Below, in pieces: positions 33,126 to 44,669 of a stretch of DNA of 64,000 nucleotides; position 1 is the first letter of the stretch; every line of letters starts with the position of its first letter. The DNA is from Bubalus kerabau (taxonomy: Eukaryota > Chordata > Mammalia > Artiodactyla > Bovidae): the NCBI RefSeq assembly GCF_029407905.1, contig NC_073643.1, positions 36,428,501 to 36,492,500 of the forward strand, given 5' to 3'. The notes beneath the pieces were generated by a model. That model ran no database searches and had not been told where the DNA came from. It saw only the letters and a program-made list of their open reading frames with translations. The translations under genes and the position numbers were made by a program.

Positions 33126-33504
33126 GTGAGATTGTGCACCCTCCTTTGCAGTCAACATTTTAACAGCTTTTCTCAAGATAAACTATGTGATCTCAGAAGA
33201 AGTATTCAGAAACCAACAGATCTACAGAAAATTTTGTTTGACCTTGCACATTTCTCTCATTCCTTCCTTCCAGAGCTCGATCCTTCCCACTCCTTTGCAG
33301 TTTCCCAGATCTTGAGACTCAAGTCTTTGAATGACAAGGTAGGAGACCACTGCTCTGTTACAAGAGAGTTGTGTTGACTTTTAGCCCAAGCAGATCCCTG
33401 GACAGGGTGACAAGAACTAGGCTGACCTGTCTAGGGCTTTGGCAACTGAGGAAACTGAGCTACCTTAGGCCGATGGTACACAAGTCTTTTAAAAGGAAAT
33501 GAGA

Positions 33505-33750
33505 TGGACTGGGAGTTTGGGATTGACATGTACACACTGCAGTATTTAAAATAGATTGCCAAAAGAACCTACTATATAGCGCAGGAAACTCAGCTCACTA
33601 TTCTGTAGTAAATTAAATGGAAACAGAATTTGAAAAAAAAAATTGGTAAATATATATGTATACCTGAATCACTTTGCTGTATACCTGAAACTAACACAAC
33701 ATTGTTAATCAACTATGCTTCAATATAAAATTAAAAAAAAAAAAATTAAA
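33505..33750 (+). mobile_element. L1 3' UTR, forward
   Basis: ggactgggagtttgggattg, aagaacctactatatagcgc, tgctgtatacctgaaactaa and caatataaaattaaaaaaaa form the ruminant L1 3' UTR with an A-rich tail at 33727-33750. TSD not clear. Confidence 0.85.
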
Positions 33751-34179
33751 GAAAATTTGAGGGAAATGCCTTAAGATTAAGACTGGGCTGCATCAGAGAG
33801 GGTGGGGGAGCTAACCTTACTTTCCAAGGAAGCTGGATGGGTCACAAAGCTTATTGTAAGCAGAGTTGTCCTGGAACAAGACTGTCTGAAAAATATGACA
33901 TTCCAGGTGTTTGGTTAAACAGTGACTTCAGCTGCTTCAGGCACTGAGGCTAGCTGAATTAATATTCCTATCCTAAGGAGACATTATCATGAATGGCATC
34001 CAAAAAAATTCCCGAGAATAATTTTTTAGAGTTTATTTTTCCCTGAACTGTAATTATTATGAGCCACTTGTTTGTTTCTAAACAATCACACATTATAAAA
34101 TAATTTGTATCTATAAGCTACAGTAATGTGTACATTCAGCTTTAGAAATAAGCGGTGCCCAAGGCTTTAAAGAAATGAA
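33751..34179. other. Unique AT-rich sequence
   Basis: No repeat recognised. 34010-34150 has forkhead-like words (ttgtttgtttc, taaacaatc) and ctgtaattattatgag. It is a possible conserved non-coding stretch, unproven. Confidence 0.45.
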
Positions 34180-34305
34180 GGAAATTGATGCTTTCATTGA
34201 GAGTTTGTCATTTACTAGTTTAGTAACCTGGGGGCACAGGCACTTCACTTCTTTGGATCTCAGTTTCTTCATCTATAAAATGAGGGAAATGATGTTAATA
34301 CTGTC
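34180..34305 (+). repeat. MIR SINE fragment
   Basis: ttagtaacctgggggcacag, tctcagtttcttcatctata and aaatgagggaaatgatgtta in forward MIR order. Confidence 0.65.
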
Positions 34306-37024
34306 TAAAGATCCAGTCCATGGTTTTCCTTTCATTTAGTTATTTTTGTCTCATTTCGGTGGAAATTTCTATACAGGAACTATGAGTATGAGCTTTAATG
34401 TGCTCATCAAATGCTTGGGTCCTTTAGTCTGACAGTCTGGGAAACCGGAGAAAAAAGAAACCATCCCTGGAAGAAGCTGCGGAAATATTCTGGCTTAAAC
34501 TAGCCTGTTGCTGATGTGCTGGTTTGTGGATACTCGGTCCAAGGCTGTATTAGTTTATGTTAAGAAAAGCTGTAACCAACCCAAGGATTCCAAGATCTCT
34601 CTTGGAGTTCAACTGACGTAGTTTGAAGGTGGTTTTGTTTTCCTCCTTGAAACTGATTATTATTCTGAATAGACTCAGTCAGCTGTCTTATTTTCTTGTT
34701 ATGCTGAATGAAGATACATCTGTGCACTTGTAGGGTATTTATTGCTTCAGTTATGAATTCAGTTCTCCTGGATATAGCTCCTATATTGGGTCTTTTCCCA
34801 TTTTTTTCATCTTTTCTTTTTCTTTTCCCATAATCTTTACTGGTGGCTATCAGGATAGTAGCAAAGAGTTGCAAATTGTCTTAAATTCAGTACTTAGTTT
34901 GTTTAACATCAACCCCTGGCTTCAGGGGCGTCTGTGTTTCCTCCTGTTTGTTGTCTCTTGTGCAAGAAGGGAAACCAGACCAAGCCCTTGGAAGACACTG
35001 AACACCATGGCATGGAAAAGTTTATTGTCTTATAGGCCCATTCAAGGGTTTCAGACCTTGGAGATGAAGACAGGAATTTAAGTGGCCTCAAAGATATCCC
35101 ACTTTCAGGAAGACACACGGGTTCAACTGGGAGGCAAAGACTGAGTTTTAGATGATGAGAGCAGCTCTTCTCTTTTGCTACCAAAGAGATTTCAGAACTG
35201 GGCCTTCCCATGAGGGAGAGAAAAACACCGGGGAGAGGGGGATTCCCTCAACAATGCCCACCAGTGCTAGAATGCTGAGCTGCCATTACAGCTCACGGAG
35301 ATGTCCAGCTGGAAATATTGAAAAGCTTTTGGTACCCAGTGGAAAACTCCAGAAGGAGTTCCAGGGTTAAGGGTCACATATGTAGCCTTGAAGGCTCTGT
35401 GTGACAGAGTTGTTTTTCTATCAGCACTTGACAGGTGTGTCGTGGACAGCACGTCTGACTCCTCAGGGGAGCTGACAAAATGTCAGGGCTCTACGCCCAG
35501 ATTAGTTGAGCCGTCAGTCACTTCAGGCCCTTGTACAAACAGTTACGAGTCTCTCGGCCCTTCCTTTCCATTCAGGCTTTCTTTCAAGTTAAACAAAGTC
35601 ACTGACCATCACAAAGGAAATATTCATATCATTGTATGGAGGAAAAAAAGGTGCAAAATGAAACTGTTTACTTTGCTGTGTTTGGATTATAAACAAATAT
35701 TCACACCTGTGCTGGGCCTCCAGCTGATGAAGAACTCAGCCAACTATTTGAAACAGACACATTTTCATACTTTTCATAACTTCCAGTCACTTTAGCTCAG
35801 ATTGCCAAGACTGAAAATTAAAAGATGAAGAAGAAAAAGAGCAAACATTCTGTGGATAATTAACCGCAAGAGGAAGATTGCTAAATTGGTTGAACTTCAT
35901 AACCAATCTGTGATATAATCATTTCTGTATTCACCAACTTGCTGGAGGTAGAATACCTTTAAAAGGAGTCTTTACACAATTGATGGCGCTGATAGATTGC
36001 TCCAGCACGTGAAGTGAAAGAGCAATGAATGCATTTCACCACAATATTCATGCCAAGTACCCAAGTTGGAATAAGAAGCAAAGTGAGGAAAACTAACATG
36101 ATCAATTGAGTAAAAAAATGTGGCCAGATAAACCTCACCAAAGGTAGTCTCTTGGTCTCTTGTTTTTAAGTCTGGTCAGCTGAGTAGCCTAGTAACTCCA
36201 TGGCATCCAAATATCGATTGGGTATCCAGCATTCCGAAGTCTGCTGACTACATAGGGACAGCTTCTGTCAACAAACAAATAAGCCCTTTGCTGCTTCAGT
36301 CTGTGCAGTTAAGTGAATCTTTTTGAAAGATCTTCAAAGGTAATTGCCTGGCTATTTTTAGAGGGCACTGTTACCTTGCTCAGTTTCCTCTCAGATCTGT
36401 ACAGAGTTATTTGCTGGATTTTAATTTCCTGGAATTCAGAGTTGGCTTAGGGACTGAGTTAGTTTGCTCAGAGCTGCCAACTGGTAGCCAGACACTGCAG
36501 CGGACACAGCCAATGAGGTTGTTCGTGTGATGGTGGAGCACCATGGGTGGTCGTCATGTTCACATGGCTGACTCACCTGCACAGCCCCAGGCAGGTCCGG
36601 AAGCAACTGTGATATTTGGCGAATGTTAAAAAAAAAAAAAATACATAGCCATTTTCTTAAATGAAACCTGAAAGATTTGTATTAGATGTTTAGACTGGAA
36701 ATTAGGCCCCTGAGTCTTCCTTCTTTCTGTAAACACTAGTTGTGGTTATCACTCACAGAACCATTTTGTGGTCAGTCCCAACGGTATTGTAAATGAATTT
36801 TGCTTGAAATGGCATAAACATTCATGGAGTGAGTGAGGATGAGGCCAGACTCAAAAATGAATGAAGCAGGGATCCTGGCCTAAGTTTTCTTCTACCAGGC
36901 AGAGGAACCAACAAGAAAGATCGTTTTTAACATGAGAGGAGCTATGGAAGTTCTAAAGAGGGTTCTAAGGAGTTTTCTTTGAGGTGAGTAGAAAAGGAGA
37001 TTGATGAAGAAGAGATGTTAATCC
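34306..37024. other. Longest early stretch with few repeats
   Basis: No repeat family called with confidence in about 2.7 kb. Open frames (minus 34560-34874, plus 35388-35795) have no recognisable domain. An A-run lies at 36627-36640. Parts of 35260-35400 recall an old unnamed repeat. No splice-bounded exon could be argued. Confidence 0.45.
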
Positions 37025-37027
37025 CAA

Positions 37028-37345
37028 GGCAGGGTTTCTCAACCTCAGCACTATTGACATTTAGGGCCAGAAAGTTCATTGCCGAGGCTGGCCTCTGTGC
37101 TGTAAAATGTTGAGCAGCATCCCTGGCCTCTACTTTCTAAGATCACTGTCACTCACACACACACACACATACACACATACACACACACACACCTGGCCTC
37201 TACTTACTAGATCCCTGTGAGAGACACACATGTGCATGCACACACACACACCCCAGCTGTCACAACCAACATTTTCTCATTCTATTGCAAAATGTCCCAT
37301 GAAAGCAACAACAAAAAATCACTCCTAGTTGAAAAGCACTCTCTG
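37028..37345 (+). mobile_element. hAT-Charlie MITE expanded by a CA repeat
   Basis: Starts gcagggtttctcaacctcag, continues attgacatttagggccag and cagcatccctggcctctact. It ends atgtcccatgaaagc, then gttgaaaagcac. The block cctggcctctactt occurs twice (about 37119 and 37192), with CA runs after each copy. The reverse copy of this family at 11635-11825 has no such expansion. Confidence 0.75.
37142..37252 (+). repeat. CA microsatellite in two blocks
   Basis: CA-rich runs at 37149-37191 and 37224-37252, separated by a partial duplication of hAT sequence. Confidence 0.85.
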
Positions 37346-37369
37346 CATTCTTAAAGTTGAACCAAGATG

Positions 37370-37490
37370 CATGTTAAAAATAAACAGTTTCCCAGGCCTC
37401 ACCCTGACTCTGCTGAATCAATGGCTACCTAGAAGTGGGACCCAGGAGTCTTCCATTTAGCAAGTTCCCCAAGAATTCTTAGACTCGTAT
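37370..37490 (+). mobile_element. hAT MITE fragment (MER5/MER20 type)
   Basis: gtttcccaggcctcaccctg, ctgctgaatcaatggctac, gacccaggagtcttccattt and agcaagttccccaagaattc. Diverged. Confidence 0.5.
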
Positions 37491-37689
37491 AACTGTTAAA
37501 ACAACTGCAGGCATAAATGCTACCTATTTGGTAAAATAACTCTTCTGATAAATGGATGGAGTGTGACTAATGTTTAAGAGTAGCTCTTGGGAACTTGGGA
37601 TTACATATTTCTATAGACACAATTCAGGTTGATATTCCTATTCCCCTACTGAAGCTTCACAGTGGGGCTTCACAGTGCAGCTTTACAGA

Positions 37690-38178
37690 CAAGGGAGCAA
37701 TAATTGAATCCCAGCCCTACCATAGGGAAGTTGTATAGCCTCTCTGAGCTTCATTTTCTTCCTCTTTGCAATAGAGTTGCTAGAGCTTTCTTGAGGTTTA
37801 AATTCTGCCCCCTCACCTTCATTGAGATGAATCTTCTTTTCATTGAAGTTTCAGCTTAAATCTACCTCCTTCATGGGGTCTTTCCTGACTACACAATGGT
37901 TCTGTCACATTACTGGATTTTAATTCTGTGCATAGCATTGATTCTGTTGTTTGTTTTGTTTAAGAACTTGTTGATTATCTCCTCTTACTAGAATAGAAGC
38001 TTTAGGAAAGCAGGCACTTTGGGTATCTTGTTCACTGCTGTGTCCTTAGCCCCTGGAATGATGTCTGGCACACAGTAAGGTCTCAGGGACTATTGAGTGA
38101 CTCATGTGCCAAGGACCTTGTACAGTGCCAGGCATTCAATAGGTGCTCAATAAATGCTAGTCATGGTTATTGTTTTTA
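37690..38178 (+). repeat. MIR SINE interrupted by L2
   Basis: The left MIR part (37690-37804) has gaatcccagccctaccata and cctctctgagcttcattttc. The right part (38098-38178) has ccttgtacagtgccaggc and aggtgctcaataaatgctag. The two are consecutive in MIR. Confidence 0.65.
37805..38097 (+). mobile_element. L2 LINE 3' end, forward
   Basis: ggggtctttcctgactacac, actagaatagaagctttagg, cttgttcactgctgtgtcct and ctggcacacagtaaggtctc are the L2 3' region in order. It lies inside the MIR. Confidence 0.7.
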
Positions 38179-38354
38179 TTTAAATTTCTTTGAGATGACA
38201 CAAGATTTTTATCTAGAAAATCTCCCTCCATTCACAAAGGAGGTGGTAGAGGTCCCATGACCGTGGACTGCTTTTAATTAGGGGTCAAGGAACAAAACTG
38301 TTTGGATATTTCAAAATTTCCACTATCACATTTAAGGCTGTTTTCTCTTTCTCT

Positions 38355-38452
38355 GGGATTCTCTGGTAGCTCAGTCAGTAAAGAAACTAACTGCATGCAG
38401 GAGACCCACACAAGAGTCCAACATGACTTAGTGACGAAACCATCACCACCAT
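38355..38452 (+). mobile_element. Bov-tA SINE with internal deletion
   Basis: Head gggattctctggtagctcag and gcatgcaggagaccc, then directly agagtccaacatgactta. About 120 bp of the normal body is absent. Perfect 9-bp TSD tctttctct at 38346-38354 and 38453-38461. Confidence 0.85.
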
Positions 38453-38461
38453 TCTTTCTCT

Positions 38462-39589
38462 AGTGCCAATAAAACATGATTACTTATTTTTAAATGAATT
38501 CTGTCATAGACAGTAATGAGAGATAGAGTGCCTTCTTGATTTCCCTCTTTTCATTGGACCTTTTTTCCCTACTTCACAGATCCCAGGTCACTGATAATTG
38601 GCTCATGTTACTTACTTCTAGTGGCCCCAAAGCTAACCTCATTGATTTTGCTTCCATCTCACCTCAGAGCAAAAAACAGAGCTGTAAATCTGAGCCTTGA
38701 CCTATAGCAAAAAATTTTCCTGAAGGTGATGTTCAAAATCAGCACAGCCAGGAGCCACACACTGTCTTATAAAAAATGTGGCAGATGTAGGCAGAAGCAG
38801 TTTGGTGTTAGGTGTTTGTTTGGGGAATTTTTTTTTTTTTTTTTTTACAACTGTGTCATAATTGAAGAGGATAAAGCAGACAGTACTAAGAGGCTTTTGT
38901 TGAAATCTCTGGGACCAATCTGGGGCTGACCTTGAGCTCTAAGACTGATAGAATCAGTTCTTGGAATCAGGGAATAATATTTATAAAAGTCCAACATGCT
39001 TTCCTATTGTTTCCTTTGAATAGGAAAGTCAGAACACATATAATGATATATAAAAACCCCAGAAAAGTTGTACTCGCTTCTTTATTACATAAGAGAAAGG
39101 ACGGCTGACCATTATTATGCCCACCGTTGAGTATGGGGCCTCCATGTTGCTGCTCACTGAGTGAACAGGGTGGTTGTATGAACTGCATTCTTGGCTTGAA
39201 CATTGGTTTCTGAAATTCACACGTGATTACAGCCAGAGTCAGAAACTTGTAGGGAATAAAATACAGTTCATCTTCTGTGGTTCAGGCCCCCATGTGCCAT
39301 GCTCAGATCTTTTTCAGCAAAGAAACTGGACCAAAACAAAAGAAACAACAATGATCCTATTAGCAGCTGTTACTTACTGGCCATATACCATGTGTGAAGC
39401 TCTGAGCTACAGGCACCAATTATGTATGTGTTTTCATAGTCAAACCTTCTTCCTCTTTTTTTCTAACAGAAAGGTTATACCTAGAATTCTTCAGTGTTCT
39501 CTGTCTAGAAGTTTACTTTGTATAAAGAACTATCCACACAGTGCGGGTGAAGTGTATGTAACTCATAACCTCCCCCAAGATATGGTATG
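38462..39589. other. Unique sequence
   Basis: No repeat or exon recognised. T-run at 38829-38847. Confidence 0.5.
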
Positions 39590-40045
39590 GACTGGAAAGA
39601 TACATGCATTCGAAAAAGATCATAATAGGCAAAGGATGTGCATTCAGGAATGTTCACTGCATCATTATTTATATAAGCAAAAAAAAAAATCCAAAATAAT
39701 TATCAAAGAAGAGACTGGCTAGGTAAATTATGACACATTTCATATCAGCAACACCATGCAGCTATTAAAAATTAAGAAAATCAGTATTAATTGAGACAAA
39801 AACATGCCAGGTGAAACCCACATATATGTACATTCACATCTACACATGCATACACATGCATCTCTATTTATGGAAATCTGTGCACATACAGGTATGGCCA
39901 GAGAAGAGCCTTTGAGAGATGGTCACTAAATCATTCAACCTACTCATCTGACATTAGGGACAGAACGATGCTAGGTGATTTCTGCCTGCTTCTTTGTACT
40001 TTTCCACAGTTTTGACAAGTTTTCCTAGTGAGATTATGAATATAT
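39590..40045 (+). mobile_element. Old L1M/HAL1-type 3' region
   Basis: aatgttcactgcatcattat, ttatataagcaaaaaaaaaa, aaattatgacacatttcat, caacaccatgcagctattaa, then tttgtacttttccacagttt, in forward order of old L1 3' ends. Decayed. Confidence 0.6.
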
Positions 40046-40054
40046 ATCATTGTT

Positions 40055-40245
40055 TTAAAAATAGACTTTACTTTTAAGTTTCGGATTCACAGCCCATCAC
40101 ATGCAGCTTCTCCCGCTGTCTACATCCCCCACCGGAGGGTCCATTTGTTACACTTGATGAACCTACATTGACACATCCTTATCACTCAAAGTTCATAATT
40201 TACATTAGGATTCAGTATTGGTGCTATACATTCTATGGGTGTCAT
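40055..40245 (-). mobile_element. Old L1M 3' UTR, reverse
   Basis: agtttcggattcacagccca, ctacatcccccaccggaggg, ttgttacacttgatgaacct, acattgacacatccttatca and ggtgctatacattctatggg in reverse-orientation order. Confidence 0.8.
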
Positions 40246-40397
40246 TAAAAAAAAACTAACAAAATTTAAAGCTTTTATGGATTAATGAAATATTCTGAGT
40301 TATTACTAGAACGAAACTGGATGTTTGTGATGTCATCCTATCTCCATCGAGCCCCATTTCTTTGCGATTCCTAAATGAAAGTGAGTCATTTGAAGGG

Positions 40398-40613
40398 GGA
40401 GCCTGGTAGGCTGCAGTCCATGCGTTCAGTAGGAGTCGGACACGACTGAGCAACTTCACTTTGACTTTTCACTTTCATGCATTAGAGGAGAAATGGCAAC
40501 CCACTCCAGTGTTCTTGCCTGGAGAATCCCATGGACAGAGGAGCCTGGTGGGCTGCCATCTATGGGGTCGCACAGAGTTGGACACAACTGAAGCGACTTA
40601 GCAGCAGCAGCAG
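40398..40613 (+). mobile_element. Bov-A2 SINE, forward
   Basis: Partial first unit (gagcctggtaggctgcagtc, ggacacgactgagcaac), linker with ttttcactttcatgc, and second unit (ggcaacccactccagtgttc). It ends in a CAG repeat at 40600-40613. Perfect 11-bp TSD catttgaaggg at 40387-40397 and 40614-40624. Confidence 0.93.
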
Positions 40614-40624
40614 CATTTGAAGGG

Positions 40625-41170
40625 AGAGAGGATAAGTTTGACTACAGCAATATTTTATTTACGTGTATTCTCCTTGCCTTTGGTTTGCTTGAGAAGCTAA
40701 AGTAAGTCGATTGTTCCCCACCTTTCCCTTAGACTGTATCCCCGGGATCAAAAGAAGCTGAACTTGGAGTCATGGTTTTAGGGACTGAGAAGATAAGAAA
40801 GGGTAATGGCAAGGCAGAAGGAGATGTCTGGTGGGCAGTTCCTAGGACAGAACTTCAAATTGTAGGGGCAAAATTTGAGGTATATGTCATCATGTTTGGG
40901 ACGCTAGAAATACCTTGGGTTGTATTTCAGTGGTATCCCCTGCATTCTCTGTCCCCACAGGTGGAAAAATGGGGAGAATATCTGAATATGAAAGCCTTAA
41001 ACTTAAGCTTCTGGAGAGCAGGATATATGTCATATTGTCCTTTTATCTTCCAGATCTCACTTAAAGCTTGGCCTTTAGTCAGCAGTGTGAATGGATGGGA
41101 GAAGCAAAGAGATGAAAAAGAAAAAGGCAAGAGAGCCAAAGGGTAGGAGGCTTTAGATTATAAAGCAGGT
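40625..41170. other. Unique sequence
   Basis: No exon recognised. The 124-codon frame at 40772-41146 has no known motif and is probably chance. Confidence 0.45.
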
Positions 41171-41185
41171 AGCACCCAGTTTGGG

Positions 41186-41314
41186 AGAAGGAAATGGCAA
41201 CTCACTCCAGTGTTCTTGCCTGGAAAATCCCATGATGGAGGAGCCTGGTGGGCTGCCGTCTATGGGGTCACACAGAGTCAGATACGACTGAAGTGACTTA
41301 GCAGCAGCAGCAGC
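41186..41314 (+). mobile_element. Bov-A monomer SINE, forward
   Basis: gaaatggcaactcactccag, ggagcctggtgggctgccg and gatacgactgaagtgac, with CAG-repeat end 41301-41314. TSD agcacccagtttggg (41171-41185) against agcacccagttttggg (41315-41330). Confidence 0.92.
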
Positions 41315-41341
41315 AGCACCCAGTTTTGGGTGAGATCCATT

Positions 41342-41820
41342 GTTGTTGTTGTTCAGTCACTAAGTTGTGTCTGATTCTTTGCAACCTCATGGACTACAGC
41401 AAGGCAGGCTTCCCTGTCCTTCATGATCTCCCAGAGTTTGCTCAAACTCATGTCCATTGAGTCAATTATGCCATCCAGCCATCTCATCCTCTGTTGCCCC
41501 CTTTTCCTCCTGCCCTCAATCTTTCCCAGCATTAGTGTCTTTTCCAGTAAGTTGTCTCCCTGCATCAGGTGGCCAAAATCTTGGAGCTTAAGCTTCAGCA
41601 TCAGTCTTTCCAATGAATATTCAGGATTGATTTCCTTTAGGATGGACTGGTTTGATATCCTTGCTGTCTAAGGAACTCTCAAGAGTCTTCTCCAGCATCA
41701 CAATTCAAAAGCATCAATTCTTTGGCACTCAGCCTTCTTTATGGTTTAACTCTCACATCTGTACATGACTACTGGAAAAAACCATAGCTTTCACTATAGG
41801 GACCTTTGTTGGCAAAGTGA
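41342..41820 (-). mobile_element. 5'-truncated BovB, reverse
   Basis: Begins with gttgttgttgttcagtcac and ends tttgttggcaaagtga. Exact 11-bp TSD tgagatccatt at 41331-41341 and 41821-41831. The frame at 41353-41613 shows the decayed BovB tail peptide RWLDGIIDSMD. It sits directly beside the TSD of the SINE on its left. Confidence 0.93.
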
Positions 41821-41831
41821 TGAGATCCATT

Positions 41832-42179
41832 ACCTTTTAACCAACTCTCCATAACTTAAAGCTAACTTTGATCACACCTTGTCATCCACATTTGGCTTCT
41901 TCCTATACATGGTTCTCCAGTGAAAACGAAACTTATTTGTTCCTCTCTGTTCTCACACAAAGTTCCAAATGCTCACCAACTCTATTTCCATTTGAAATGA
42001 CACCCAAAGTAATTGTTCTTTGCACAATGTTTAAGATCATGAAAGCCAGCTTCCACTTATAATAGAATTCTCTAAACTTCTGAGTACAGAATGTCAACTC
42101 TGTCTCTAGATAGTAATCACCGAGAGCTCTGTGGTCCTCATTCCTGCACTTTTGTTGGGAAGAATAACAGCAGAATGGA
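41832..42179. other. Unique sequence
   Basis: No repeat or exon recognised. Confidence 0.5.
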
Positions 42180-42335
42180 AAGAGCATGGGTTTGAATCCT
42201 GCCTGTGCATCTCAATAGTTGTGTGTCCTTGGGATAAGTTATTGGAACTCTCTGAGTGTCCATCTTCTCATTTGTAGAAGGGTGAAAACAACTCTATTAG
42301 ATTGGGAGGATTTTATTAAATGAGTATCTGAAAAC
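42180..42335 (+). repeat. MIR SINE fragment
   Basis: gagcatgggtttgaatcctg, agttgtgtgtccttgggata, ctctgagtgtccatcttct and tttgtagaagggtgaaaac in forward MIR order. Confidence 0.75.
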
Positions 42336-43133
42336 TGCTTTTTAAATTATTTTCTTTCCAAGCAAAGCTTTATCACCAGAACAGTGAAGGAGGATCCCGT
42401 TTTTCAGTTTCTGCATTGCAGTAAAGTAGAGAGAATGGCCAAAAGCTTCAGCCCTTCTTTGAAAATATTTATTTAAAATTTTTAAAAGTCAAGGCTGGGT
42501 TTTAAGGAAGGTCTAGGAGGTCTGGACACTTGGGTCTGATGAACTCAGTGAGGGACACCTGGCTCCAAATTTTTACACAGGGAGGTAACTTTAAAAACAA
42601 TAAAGGCACACTGCCTGCTGATTTCTTTATTGGGAAACCAAGAATTATGTAACTCCACATCATAAACAACCTGCATGTGAAATGCGAAGGCAGAAAAAGG
42701 ACAAGTTTCATCACGGTTATGGGCATTCGGAGACCTATAACCACAAAGCAAGCACAGGTGAAGAAATACTCAGTTTTAAGGCGGCTGAATGCCAAGTCAA
42801 AACCTCAGAGTACACTTGAGGCAGTGTGGTTGTATTGTACAACCCTGCCTTGGGAGAGTGAAAGGGTAGTGCAGTAGGAAGCCTGAAGGGAGGATACTTT
42901 TATCTGTCAACAATTTAGTTTATGGAAAGTGATGTCAGATCATTAACTTCGTGGCCATATTGCAGCAAGAGTTACAGAAAGCAGTTACATATTGGGGGTT
43001 GATGACGTTATGGGATGAACTGTTGGCTACTTTTTGTTGATAGGGAGAGCAGGTGTATAAACATCCATGAACTTGGCTCAGTGTGAGGAGTGTTTTCTTT
43101 TAGAGGCTCTCATTGGGCATCAGAGCATCTTTC
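42336..43133. other. Unique sequence
   Basis: No repeat or exon recognised. Confidence 0.5.
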
Positions 43134-43141
43134 CTTTAGAC

Positions 43142-43363
43142 CAGAGATCAGGAAACTTTTTCTGTGAAGAGCCAGATAGTAAGTAAATGTTCTCAGCTTT
43201 GCAGGCCATACGGTCACTATCAAAAGTGTTCAGCTGTGCTGTCATGAATGCAACCAGAGATAATTCGTAAACAGATGAGCATGACTGCCTTCCAATAAAA
43301 TGTATTTGTAAAAACAGGTTGTGGGCCAGACTTAGTCCATGGGCCATAGTTTGCTGACTCCTG
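43142..43363 (+). mobile_element. hAT-type MITE with 8-bp TSD
   Basis: Inverted ends cagagatcaggaaac and gtttgctgactcctg. Internal tgaagagccagatagtaag, gcaggccatacggtcac and ccaataaaatgtatttgta. Flanking ctttagac (43134-43141) and ttttggac (43364-43371) match at 6 of 8 bases, the expected hAT duplication length. Subfamily not named. Confidence 0.8.
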
Positions 43364-43371
43364 TTTTGGAC

Positions 43372-43925
43372 CAATAGTCTCTATTTTGGTCACCCCAGAC
43401 CCTGAACCAGCTGACATCATATTCTTCATATTCAAGAAGAATTAATTTGTCTTTTGAATAGAATAGATTTGTATTGGGTGTTTTTGAGTCTGTGACTTAG
43501 TACAGTAAATATTCCTACTATAAAAATATCAGAGTAAGACTATTTCTTCCCTTCTGACATTTTCATCCCTTGGGGAATCTTCAGAACATGGCTATAAACC
43601 ACCTAGTTCAGCTTATATCTCTAGTTTTAATCCCATCTTTCAACAAATTTCCCAAGCACCAATAAACCTTCATCTTTTACACAGTAGAGAGGTCCTGTTT
43701 TTTTTCAAATACACTCGTTGAGTAAACTCACTGGTTGAGTTTATCAGGCTATCCATGTGTTCACTGGATGTTAGATGAATGAAAAAGTGAACAAGTGAAG
43801 GAGGAAAAAGGAGGACAGAACAAGGAACAAAGGAGGAAAGTTATGGTACATCATTCAGTCAGTGATTTAATGTGTTCTGATTCTTTTACAAGTAGATTTG
43901 TAGTCAGGGGCTTCTGGTTATATGT
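43372..43925. other. Unique sequence
   Basis: No repeat or exon recognised. Purine-rich patch at 43795-43840. Confidence 0.5.
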
Positions 43926-44240
43926 TCAGTTTATAAGATACATTAGAAATAGACTCACAGATATAGAAAACAAACTTAAGGTTACCAAAGGGGAAAGATA
44001 GAGAGATAAATTAGGAACTTGAGATCAACAGATACACACTATTATATATAAAATAGATGTACAACAGGGACTTATTGTATAACATAGTGAGCTATATTCA
44101 GTCCCTTGCAATAACCTATAATGGAAAAGAATGTGAAATACATATATATATATATGTATACATATACATGTATATATATATAAAACTGAATTTCTTTGCT
44201 GTACACCTAAAACATAGTAAATCAACTATACTTCAGTTTT
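43926..44240 (+). mobile_element. L1 3' UTR, forward
   Basis: agaaatagactcacagatat, ttaccaaaggggaaagatag, aacagggacttattgtataa, ttgctgtacacctaaaacat and atcaactatacttcag. An alternating TA/CA patch lies at 44140-44182. The short tail resumes at 44658 after the reverse L1 inserted in it. Confidence 0.85.
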
Positions 44241-44643
44241 TAAATTTTTATTCTATATTGGAGTATAGTTGATTTATAACACTGTGCTACTTTCATATGG
44301 ACAGCAAAGTGGTTGTTATACATATACATGTGTCTATTCTTTTACAGATTCTTTCCCATATAGATTATTACAGAGTATTGAGTATAGTCCCTTTTGATAT
44401 ACTTGTTGATTATTTTGTGTACAATAGTGTATATATGTTAATCCCAACATCCTCATTTATCCCTCCCTCCCTCATTTATCCTCATTTAGCTATCCCTCCC
44501 ACCTCCTTTCTCCTTTGATAATCATACATTTGTTTTCTAAGTCTATGAGTCTGTTTCTGTTTTATAAATAAATTCATTGGTGTCATTTTTTAAGTTTCCA
44601 CATATAAGTAGTATATGATATTTGTCTTTCTCTGTCTGACTTA
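44241..44643 (-). mobile_element. L1 3' UTR, reverse, inside the forward L1 end
   Basis: ttggagtatagttgatttat, gcaaagtggttgttatacat, gagtctgtttctgttttata and tctttctctgtctgac in reverse order. TSD tatacttcagtttt (44227-44240) against tatacttcaatttt (44644-44657), one mismatch. Confidence 0.88.
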
Positions 44644-44669
44644 TATACTTCAATTTTAAGAAAAAAAGA

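Noticed and set aside
34560..34874. Lysine- and glutamine-rich 104-codon minus frame
   Set aside because: Looks like reverse translation of T-rich DNA. No family recognised and no exon signals.
35388..35795. 135-codon plus-strand frame
   Set aside because: No recognisable domain, composition like translated non-coding DNA, and no promoter or splice context. Chance frame.
39174..39722. 182-codon plus-strand frame, the longest outside LINE ORFs
   Set aside because: Its last 40 or so codons run into an old L1 3' region with a poly(A) run (KQKKKSK). No domain recognised.
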